Of a DNA stretch of 64,000 nt, positions 16,971 to 24,643 are shown one piece after another; position 1 is the first letter of the stretch, and each line of letters begins with the position of its first letter. The position numbers and the translations under genes are program-made. The stretch lies in assembly GCF_000832985.1 (NCBI RefSeq), contig NZ_CP009920.1, positions 3,032,501 through 3,096,500 of the forward strand, given 5' to 3'. The stretch comes from Priestia megaterium NBRC 15308 = ATCC 14581. GTDB lineage: Bacteria > Bacillota > Bacilli > Bacillales > Bacillaceae_H. The notes beneath the pieces were generated by a model that was not told where the DNA came from, made no database searches, and worked only from the letters and a program-made list of their open reading frames with translations.

Positions 16971-18578
16971 ATGGATAAATATCAAATTGCATTATTAGCT
17001 AATGTGCGTAAGCAGCTGCAAGAGTGGACCGATCAAAATGAAGAAATACCTCATGAAGAAGTGTACCGCTTTTTGCATTCAATTTCTGGAACGTCTGCAA
17101 CCATTGGACTGAATTATTTAGGAGATCGTTCCCGCGAGTTAATGGAAGCTGTTGAAAAAAATCAGAAAAAAACCTGGGATTACGCGGAGTTGAATACATT
17201 TTTATTAGATATTATTAAAATTTGTTATCAAGATGAAATTCAATCCGCAGAAGATATAAATAAACCGATAGAAATTAGTGAACAAACAGCGAATGTTTTA
17301 CTTGTGGATGATGATCTTTCAATGCTGATGTATTTAAAAGAACAGTTTGAAAAACAAGGTTGGTACGTATTAGCAACTGCCTCTAAAGAAAAAGCCATTA
17401 CGGCTTTTTACGAATTAAAGCCGGATTGTTTTGTTGTTGATGTACATATGAAAGACTGTACAGGCTTTGACATTCTGTCATTTTTACGTGATAAAACAAA
17501 GCAACTGTTCGTCCCCATTGTCATGATGAGCGTTGATAATCAAAGAGAGACGCGTTTGAAGGCTTTTAAATTAGGGGCCGATGATTTTTTTGTTAAACCT
17601 CTCGATATGGAAGAAAGTCTGCTTCGAATTGGTCACCATATTGAACGAAAGCAGATGTTTAACTCCTATTTAATGTTTGATGAATTAACAGGAGCCTATA
17701 ACCGAACGTATTTAAAAGAAATCTACAGTCAGCAGCTATCCAGCTACGACCGTTTAAAAGATCCTTTTTGTTTAGCGATTTTAGATTTAGATTTCTTTAA
17801 GAGAATAAATGATCGATATGGACATCTTATGGGAGACCGCGTGCTGCAAGCATTTGTAGAGTATATGAAGCATGAAATTCGTCCAACAGATCACATTTTT
17901 AGATATGGAGGCGAAGAATTTATTCTTTTACTGCCAAAAACCAATATAAAAGAGGCAGAAACAGTATTAAATAGACTGTTGGATTCCTTTGTGAAAAAAG
18001 TGTTCACACATCAAAGCACTTCGTTTTATTGCAGCTTTTCCGGCGGAGTTGTAGAAGTTCATAACACTGAATGGCCGTTAGAAAAAGCTCTTCATCAAGC
18101 TGATGAGGCATTATATATAGCGAAGGAATCAGGACGTCAAAAAATTGTAGCTTCTTCTGAAAGCAAGCTGGTTAAAAAGCGAACGCTTCGTATGGCTATT
18201 ATTGATGATGATTCTATCATTCGAACGATGCTGAAAGAGCTTTTAAGTAAGATTGATGTAGGAGATCGCTATGAAGTGAAAATAGAAGTGTTTAAAGATG
18301 GCATCGAATTCTTTGAGTCCCAATGGATTCATTCTAGCGATCAGTACTTTGTTATTTTAGACGGAATGATGCCTAAAATGGATGGCTTAGAAGTGCTGCA
18401 AAAATTAAGACAGAATAAACGTCACGATCAGTATACGGTTATTATGCTTACATCAAGAAACAGCGAACAAGATATTCAAAGAGCATTAGAACTTGGGGCA
18501 GACGATTACATGACAAAGCCATTTAAGTTAATGGAGCTTGAAGCGCGCGTGCGTCATTTAATGAAGAAGGTGAAATAA
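16971..18578 (+). CDS. HPt-REC-GGDEF-REC signalling protein (diguanylate cyclase)
   Basis: A 535-residue cytosolic protein. Residues 1-90 resemble a histidine phosphotransfer domain, with phospho-acceptor candidate His36 in VYRFLHSISGTSATIGL. Receiver 1 (about 108-225) has VDDD and phospho-acceptor Asp157. The GGDEF domain (about 235-395) has an intact GGEEF active site (313-317) and an RPTD inhibitory site (304-307) five residues before it, so c-di-GMP synthesis with product inhibition is expected. Receiver 2 (about 405-535) has IDDD, Asp464 and the Lys of TKPF. ATG 16971 is preferred over GTG 16962, which abuts the AAAGGG site. It is the first gene of a coupled six-gene operon. Confidence 0.88.
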   Translation: MDKYQIALLANVRKQLQEWTDQNEEIPHEEVYRFLHSISGTSATIGLNYLGDRSRELMEAVEKNQKKTWDYAELNTFLLDIIKICYQDEIQSAEDINKPIEISEQTANVLLVDDDLSMLMYLKEQFEKQGWYVLATASKEKAITAFYELKPDCFVVDVHMKDCTGFDILSFLRDKTKQLFVPIVMMSVDNQRETRLKAFKLGADDFFVKPLDMEESLLRIGHHIERKQMFNSYLMFDELTGAYNRTYLKEIYSQQLSSYDRLKDPFCLAILDLDFFKRINDRYGHLMGDRVLQAFVEYMKHEIRPTDHIFRYGGEEFILLLPKTNIKEAETVLNRLLDSFVKKVFTHQSTSFYCSFSGGVVEVHNTEWPLEKALHQADEALYIAKESGRQKIVASSESKLVKKRTLRMAIIDDDSIIRTMLKELLSKIDVGDRYEVKIEVFKDGIEFFESQWIHSSDQYFVILDGMMPKMDGLEVLQKLRQNKRHDQYTVIMLTSRNSEQDIQRALELGADDYMTKPFKLMELEARVRHLMKKVK

Positions 18579-19628
18579 ATGGCGATGTCAATTCAAGTGG
18601 TATATATCTTATTTGGCGGGTTGCTATTGCTTTTAGTCTGTTTTCTGAGTTATTTACTTATTCAAAAAGCGCGTTTAAACGCTTTTCGAGCAAAAGTAGA
18701 ATCCTATAAAGATAGTATGAAAGAATCTCTTTTTATTTATTTATACAGAAAAGATGAAGAACATCGGGTAGAGCCTAAAAATAGAATAGAGCTGGCGGGT
18801 GTAGAGGAACTATTGAGCGGTTTTTCTGCAGCTGTACAAGGCGATGAAATTCTAAATAACATTACGCTCTATGCGGAGAAGGTGTTTACACCCAAATATA
18901 AAAAAGAGCTGCATCATTCTAGATGGAGTGTCAGAATGAATGCCCTTTATGCTATTGAAGATTTTGGGCTAACTACGCTAACAGACCAATTAGTACAAAT
19001 ATATGAGAAAAAAAATAGTACAGCGGCTGAAAAAAATCAAATTTTAAAAATTTTAGTTAAGCTGAATCGCCCTGAGTTTGTTATGTACATGACAAACGCT
19101 TCTAGACCGCTGTCTGAATTCATGTACCGCTCTTTGTTTGGAACTATGAACAGTGAGCAGTTTCAGCAATTTATTAATAAATTTGAAGACCTGCAAGAAG
19201 AAATTCAGCTGCCTCTTATCGATATGATCGGTATCAATCATAAGTTAAAGTATATAGATTTCTTAAAAATGCACATGAAAAGTTCATCAGAAGAACTGCG
19301 AATTCGTTCATTGAAATCACTTAATGCTTTATCTTTTCCATTAAGAATAGAAGAGCTCACGAACCATCTTCAGTCAGGTATTTGGCAAGAAAGAATGATG
19401 GCTACAAAACTAATAGGCAAAACGAGAGATGAGAAGGGATTGTCACTTCTTGAGCAGTCTCTAAAAGATTCTCATTTTCTTGTGCGTTCAAATGCTGCTC
19501 AGTCAATGATGAAAATCCCAACAGGTAAAGAATACTTAGTTCAAGTATACAAAACGACTGATGACAAGTTTTCGAAAGATATGGCAGCAGAATGGCTTGA
19601 AAAAGGAGGAATTACGGTTGTGGAATAG
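18579..19628 (+). CDS. Membrane-anchored HEAT-repeat protein
   Basis: A 349-residue protein with one N-terminal membrane helix (about 8-28) and a cytosolic alpha-helical repeat domain. HEAT-like units are visible: HSRWSVRMNALYAIEDFG, SSEELRIRSLKSLNALSF, WQERMMATKLIGKTRDEKGL and SHFLVRSNAAQSMMKI. It starts at the base after the stop of the GGDEF gene and overlaps the glycosyltransferase gene by 11 bases. The position suggests a scaffold linking c-di-GMP or receiver signalling to the synthase at the membrane; that is inference. Confidence 0.75.
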   Translation: MAMSIQVVYILFGGLLLLLVCFLSYLLIQKARLNAFRAKVESYKDSMKESLFIYLYRKDEEHRVEPKNRIELAGVEELLSGFSAAVQGDEILNNITLYAEKVFTPKYKKELHHSRWSVRMNALYAIEDFGLTTLTDQLVQIYEKKNSTAAEKNQILKILVKLNRPEFVMYMTNASRPLSEFMYRSLFGTMNSEQFQQFINKFEDLQEEIQLPLIDMIGINHKLKYIDFLKMHMKSSSEELRIRSLKSLNALSFPLRIEELTNHLQSGIWQERMMATKLIGKTRDEKGLSLLEQSLKDSHFLVRSNAAQSMMKIPTGKEYLVQVYKTTDDKFSKDMAAEWLEKGGITVVE

Positions 19629-21027
19629 TGTTTGGCATCTTTTATTGTCCATTTGTGGATGGGCTGTATTTGCTTATATGATTTTTGTGCTTTGTTTTTA
19701 TTTTACGATGTTTATCATCTCGGCTTTTCAACTGCGAAAGCAATATCAATTAAATGATGAAGAACCTTATGAAGATTTGCTTGCGGTCAGCTATACAACG
19801 CCGTTATCTATATTAGTTCCCGCTTATAACGAATCTGTCGGGATTATTGGAAGCGTGCGTTCGCTGCTTGGAATTGAATATCCGGAATATGAAGTAATTG
19901 TAGTAAACGACGGATCTTCAGATGATACGTTAGAAAAGCTAATCGAGGAGTTTTCTCTTGTGAAAATGAATCGAGTTGTGAGAAAGCAAGTAGAGACGAA
20001 AGAAGTAAAAGCTGTATATCGTTCTAAATTATACGATTATTTATATGTAGTCGATAAACAAAATGGGGGAAAATCAGATGCATTAAATGCAGGAATTAAT
20101 TTATCCAACTATCCTTATTTTTGTTCGATCGATGGCGATTCAGTGTTAGAAAGAGATGCTTTTTTAAAAGTTATGAAGCCAATTATTGATTCAGACGGAG
20201 AAGTAATTGCTTCAGGGGGAAGTATTCGAATTGCAAACGGATGTAAAATCGAAAACGGTGCGGTCGTATCGATTGGACTTGATACGCAGCCGCTTGTTGT
20301 GATGCAGATTATTGAATATTTACGTGCCTTTCTTATGGGGCGCATTGGTCTCAGTCGCCATAATTTATTGCTTATTGTGTCAGGAGCATTTGGCGTATTT
20401 TCTAAACGCTGGGTGATTGAAGCTGGGGGTTATTCTCATACAGTCGGCGAAGACATGGAGCTCGTTGTTCGCCTGCACCGACTGATTAAACAGAAAAAAA
20501 CCAGCAATCAAATTGTTTATATTCCAGATCCCGTATGCTGGACAGAAGCACCCGATGAAATCAAATATTTGCGAAGACAGCGGAACCGCTGGCACCGTGG
20601 TTTATTTGATAGTCTTTGGAAGCATAAAGAGATGCTGTTTAATCCGAAATACGGAAGCATCGGAATGATTTCTATGCCTTATTTTGTGTTTATTGAACTA
20701 ATCGGGCCGGTCATGGAAATGTTAGGCTATTTGTTTATTGTTATTTCTCTAGTTGTAGGCGGGATTTATGTAGAATTTGCTTATTTGCTTTTTCTTTTAA
20801 TGGTTGTATATGGTTCTCTTTATTCAATGGCGGCCGTTTTGCTAGAAGAGTGGAGCCTTCGTAAATATCCAAAAGTATCCGATATTGCTAAGCTATTTTT
20901 CTTTTCCCTGACTGAATCCTTTTGGTATCGCCCTCTAACTGTTATATGGCGCTGTCATGGATTGTTGGATGTTATTCGCAATAAAAAAGGCTGGGGAGAC
21001 ATGCAGCGAAAAGGAGTTTCACAATGA
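19618..21027 (+). CDS. Processive family 2 glycosyltransferase (BcsA/PgaC-like membrane synthase)
   Basis: A 469-residue GT2 enzyme. An N-terminal membrane helix precedes the GT-A catalytic domain: PLSILVPAYNE, VVNDGSSDDT (first Asp), CSIDGDSVLE (DxD), GEDMEL (base) and RRQRNRWHRG, the Q-x-x-R-W motif of processive synthases. C-terminal membrane helices follow (about 360-430). TTG 19618 is chosen because AGGAGG lies 8 bases upstream; longer starts would overlap the previous gene more. It probably makes and exports a beta-linked exopolysaccharide such as a glucan or poly-N-acetylhexosamine; the sugar is not determined. No PilZ domain is visible in it. Confidence 0.85.
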   Translation: MWNSVWHLLLSICGWAVFAYMIFVLCFYFTMFIISAFQLRKQYQLNDEEPYEDLLAVSYTTPLSILVPAYNESVGIIGSVRSLLGIEYPEYEVIVVNDGSSDDTLEKLIEEFSLVKMNRVVRKQVETKEVKAVYRSKLYDYLYVVDKQNGGKSDALNAGINLSNYPYFCSIDGDSVLERDAFLKVMKPIIDSDGEVIASGGSIRIANGCKIENGAVVSIGLDTQPLVVMQIIEYLRAFLMGRIGLSRHNLLLIVSGAFGVFSKRWVIEAGGYSHTVGEDMELVVRLHRLIKQKKTSNQIVYIPDPVCWTEAPDEIKYLRRQRNRWHRGLFDSLWKHKEMLFNPKYGSIGMISMPYFVFIELIGPVMEMLGYLFIVISLVVGGIYVEFAYLLFLLMVVYGSLYSMAAVLLEEWSLRKYPKVSDIAKLFFFSLTESFWYRPLTVIWRCHGLLDVIRNKKGWGDMQRKGVSQ

Positions 21028-24000
21028 AAAAATGGTTATTAATCGGCGGCATTATTTTGGTTATGGGAATAACGGCTTCTCCATTTCTTATTTGGCAGCT
21101 AAAGAAACCAGCTGATTTGAATATGCTTGTCATTGATAAAACAGTGCCAGATCAAACGTTTCGAGAGCATCAAGGCTTAATGTGGATGCTGAATCAAGCG
21201 AAAGTACGCAAAGACGGGAAGCCTTATGAAATCTCAAAAGATTATGCAGGGTTTTACCCGAAAGGAGATAAAACATACAGCATTAAATCTCTGCCAAAAA
21301 CAAACTCTGCAGATATGATTTATATCACCGACACGTATGGTGTATACAAAGAAGATTTAGGCGTAAAAGCTAAAAGAGGAGATCGCTCTCAATTGGTGTA
21401 TGGCGGCATGACTTCTGAAGACGTGAGCTACGTTAAGAAAGTGCTGAATGGACGTACAAAAACGCTGATTGGAGAGTTTAATACATTTGGAAGTCCTACT
21501 TCCTTAGACGTTCGCAAAGAACTGTATGAATTGTACAATGTTACGTGGTCCGGCTGGATTGGTCGCTACTTTGAGGAATTCGGCAGTGAAGAAGTTCCTG
21601 CTTGGGTGAAAAGTGGTTACAAAAAGCAGTACAACAAAGAGTGGAGCCTTACAGGAAAAGGCTTATTATTCGTTAATGAATCCAATAAGCTCGTTATTAT
21701 AACGGAAAAAGAATTAAAAGAAAATCCAGTATGGTTTCAATATACAAAACAAGGAAAGAAAACATTGAATTTACAGGATGAATCTGCTTATCAATATTGG
21801 TTTGACGTAATTACACCCCAGCAAAAAAGTGATGTGCAGGCTCAGTTTGTCTTTCACTTGGATTCTGAAGGAAAAAACAAGCTAAAGGAAAATGGTATCC
21901 CTTTGTCCATACCAGCAGTCGTTCATCATAATAAAGAGCGATATGATACTTATTACTTTGCAGGAGATTTTGCAGATCAAGGAGAAGTACCTTCCATTTA
22001 TCAAACCTCTTTTTACCCGGTGTGGAAGAAATGGACAGAGAAAATCGGAAAAGAAGATGAGTCTTCTTTTTACTGGACTGTTTATCTGCCTCTTATGAAT
22101 AAGATCATAGATCACCAGCAAAATGAATCTCAGCCTGCTTCTGTTACTTTTAATAAAAATATGGAAATCTATGAAGATGCTGACCTTAAAGTAGCAGGGA
22201 AAGTAGGAAAAGAATATTTGCAAGTTTATCAAAATGGCAAGTGGCAAGATTTGCTGATTAAAGGAGTAAATATGGGCATTAGTAAGCCAGGACATTTCCC
22301 CGGTGAGACTGCTATTTCGAAAGAAGAATATTTGCGCTGGTTTAAAGAAATCGGAAAGATGAATGCAAACTCAATCCGCGTATACACCATTCATCCTCCC
22401 GCCTTTTATGAAGCGCTTGCTGAGTATAATCAAAAAGCCAAAGAACCCATTTATCTTTTTCATGGAGTATGGGTGAATGAAGAAGTTTTCTATGATTCAC
22501 AAGATGCTTTTGCAAAGGAAAATACAAAAGAATTTGAAGCTGAAATGAAAAGGATTGTAAACGTTATTCATGGAAAGGCAACACTGCCAAAACGGACGGG
22601 ACATGCTAGCGGAACGTATACAGCAGACGTTTCTCCTTATGTTTTGGGCTGGATTATAGGAGTTGAATGGGATCCCACGGTAGCTCTTTCGACAAATGAA
22701 AAACATAAAGGAATGAAAGATTTTAAAGGGCAGTATATCTATACCGAAAAAGGCAACCCCTTTGAAATTTGGCTTGCTCAGCTTATGGAAAAAACAATTT
22801 CCTATGAGCAGGATAAATATGATTGGCAGCGGCCTATGAGCTTTACAAACTGGGTGACGACGGATTTGCTGACTCATCCATATGAGCCTTCTGAAGACGA
22901 AGATAAAGTGTCTGTTAATCCTAATTTAATTCACACAACTAAAAAATTTGAGCCGGGATTATTTGCCTCTTATCATATTTATCCGTACTATCCTGATTTC
23001 TTAAACTATGAACCTCGTTATCTCGCTTATCAAGATCATCGAGGAGAGAAAAATAACTATGCAGGCTATTTGCAAAATATGAAAGAAGTTCATCATATGC
23101 CCGTTCTTGTTGCTGAATTTGGCATTCCGGCTTCGCGAGGACTCACTCATAGAAACGTATACGGGTGGGATCAAGGCTTTCACACGGAACAAGAACAAGG
23201 AAAGATTCTGTCACGCTTATATGAAGACATTGTCGAAGAAAAAATGGCTGGCGGTATGGTCTTTACATGGCAAGATGAATGGTTTAAGCGAACGTGGAAT
23301 ACGATGGAGTACGACAATCCGAACCGAAGGCCATTTTGGACGAATTTGCAAACGGGAGAGCAGCATTTTGGACTGCTGAGTTTTGATCCGGGAACGAAGC
23401 TGAAAGTCAAAGTAGACGGTAAATCAGATGATTGGAAAAAGCTGAACAGCAAGTCGGTATATAAGCCGTCTAAGAAGTTAAAAGCATTGAACATTACAAG
23501 TGATGAAGGTTACTTATACCTACACGTGAGTGCAAAAGAACTGGAAAATCAAAAGCTTTATTTCTTGTTTAACACGATTAACAATCAGGGACAGTCAAAG
23601 ATTCCTCAAATTCCTTCCTTAAAAACAAAAGGAATTGATTTTGTAGCAGAATTAAACGGGAAAGAAGACAGTCATTTATGGATAGACAGCTATTACGATA
23701 CGTATTATTTTTCATATGCTCATCAGCTTCAAATGATTCCGGCCGTAAAAGGAAGCGATACAAAAGACAACGGCATGGTTAATCCAATCAGGCTCGCCCT
23801 TAACAAAGAGTTAGCGATTGGAGAGGGGAAAAACAAGAGAACCATTCCTTTTGACGCCTATGAAACTGGTAAGCTCCAAGAAGGAAACAGCGATCCTAAT
23901 TCTTCTTCATTTGATTCGCTAGCAGATTTTAAAGTGAATGAATCAAGTGGAATTGCTGAACTTCGCATTCCTTGGGCGCTTTTAAATGTAAAAGACCCGA

Positions 24001-24272
24001 GTCAAAAAGAAATAATGGGAGATATTTGGTCCAAAAAAGGATTAGAATCCAGCGAGAAAATAAAAGGAATTCAAGTGGGAGTCGTAGCTATTAATAAGAA
24101 GAGCAATGACGTGGAAGATACGTTTCCGACTCAGAAAAAAGGAGAACTTTTATTAAAAGATTTTTACTTATACAAGTGGAAAAATTGGGAGTATCCAACT
24201 TTTCACGAACGAATAAAGCCGTCCTACTTCATATTGCAAAAAACGTATGGACGACTACAAGCGGAGGAATAA
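21024..24272 (+). CDS. Membrane-anchored glycoside hydrolase (clan A-like) with C-terminal CBM9/DOMON-like domain
   Basis: A 1082-residue protein starting inside the glycosyltransferase stop (ATGA overlap). One membrane helix (about 4-24) exports and anchors it. The central region resembles a clan GH-A barrel: LIKGVNMG, MNANSIRVYTIHPP, GWIIGVEWDP with possible acid/base Glu548, MPVLVAEFGIP with possible nucleophile Glu698, and MVFTWQDEWFKRTWN. The C-terminal 300 residues resemble a CBM9/DOMON beta-sandwich (VDGKSDDWKKL onward). It likely trims or cleaves the polymer made by the adjacent synthase. GH family assignment is uncertain. Confidence 0.72.
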   Translation: MKKWLLIGGIILVMGITASPFLIWQLKKPADLNMLVIDKTVPDQTFREHQGLMWMLNQAKVRKDGKPYEISKDYAGFYPKGDKTYSIKSLPKTNSADMIYITDTYGVYKEDLGVKAKRGDRSQLVYGGMTSEDVSYVKKVLNGRTKTLIGEFNTFGSPTSLDVRKELYELYNVTWSGWIGRYFEEFGSEEVPAWVKSGYKKQYNKEWSLTGKGLLFVNESNKLVIITEKELKENPVWFQYTKQGKKTLNLQDESAYQYWFDVITPQQKSDVQAQFVFHLDSEGKNKLKENGIPLSIPAVVHHNKERYDTYYFAGDFADQGEVPSIYQTSFYPVWKKWTEKIGKEDESSFYWTVYLPLMNKIIDHQQNESQPASVTFNKNMEIYEDADLKVAGKVGKEYLQVYQNGKWQDLLIKGVNMGISKPGHFPGETAISKEEYLRWFKEIGKMNANSIRVYTIHPPAFYEALAEYNQKAKEPIYLFHGVWVNEEVFYDSQDAFAKENTKEFEAEMKRIVNVIHGKATLPKRTGHASGTYTADVSPYVLGWIIGVEWDPTVALSTNEKHKGMKDFKGQYIYTEKGNPFEIWLAQLMEKTISYEQDKYDWQRPMSFTNWVTTDLLTHPYEPSEDEDKVSVNPNLIHTTKKFEPGLFASYHIYPYYPDFLNYEPRYLAYQDHRGEKNNYAGYLQNMKEVHHMPVLVAEFGIPASRGLTHRNVYGWDQGFHTEQEQGKILSRLYEDIVEEKMAGGMVFTWQDEWFKRTWNTMEYDNPNRRPFWTNLQTGEQHFGLLSFDPGTKLKVKVDGKSDDWKKLNSKSVYKPSKKLKALNITSDEGYLYLHVSAKELENQKLYFLFNTINNQGQSKIPQIPSLKTKGIDFVAELNGKEDSHLWIDSYYDTYYFSYAHQLQMIPAVKGSDTKDNGMVNPIRLALNKELAIGEGKNKRTIPFDAYETGKLQEGNSDPNSSSFDSLADFKVNESSGIAELRIPWALLNVKDPSQKEIMGDIWSKKGLESSEKIKGIQVGVVAINKKSNDVEDTFPTQKKGELLLKDFYLYKWKNWEYPTFHERIKPSYFILQKTYGRLQAEE

Positions 24273-24274
24273 CA

Positions 24275-24643
24275 TTGGCAAAAATTTTATTAGCGGAAGA
24301 TGAAGAAGTGCTTCGTATGTTAGTGGTAGATACCCTTGAAGATGAAGGACATGATGTGACGGAAGCAGAAAATGGCGAAGAAGCTTTGGAATTTATTAAA
24401 GAACGTGATTTTGACTTAATTATTTTGGATTATATGATGCCCGTGTTCACCGGGCTTGAAGTCATTCAGCAGCTGAAAGAAATGAAAGATAAGCGCCATA
24501 CAAAAGTATTGATGCTTTCAGCTAAGAATCAAGCTGCTGATCAAAGCCGGGTGTTAGAAGCAGGGGCTGCGTATTTTATGTCTAAACCGTTTAGTCCCCT
24601 ATTGCTAGCCGAACGTATCGAGGAAATTTTAGATGAACAATAA
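24275..24643 (+). CDS. Stand-alone response-regulator receiver (CheY-like)
   Basis: A 122-residue single receiver domain: acidic AEDEE, phospho-acceptor Asp52 in IILDYMMP, Ser in MLSAK and Lys in MSKPF are all present. There is no output domain. TTG 24275 is chosen because GCGGAGGAAT lies just upstream and the product then starts MAKILLAEDEE. Its end overlaps the sensor kinase gene by 11 bases. It could shuttle phosphoryl groups between the hybrid kinase and the HPt domain of the first operon gene, as inferred from context. Confidence 0.85.
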   Translation: MAKILLAEDEEVLRMLVVDTLEDEGHDVTEAENGEEALEFIKERDFDLIILDYMMPVFTGLEVIQQLKEMKDKRHTKVLMLSAKNQAADQSRVLEAGAAYFMSKPFSPLLLAERIEEILDEQ

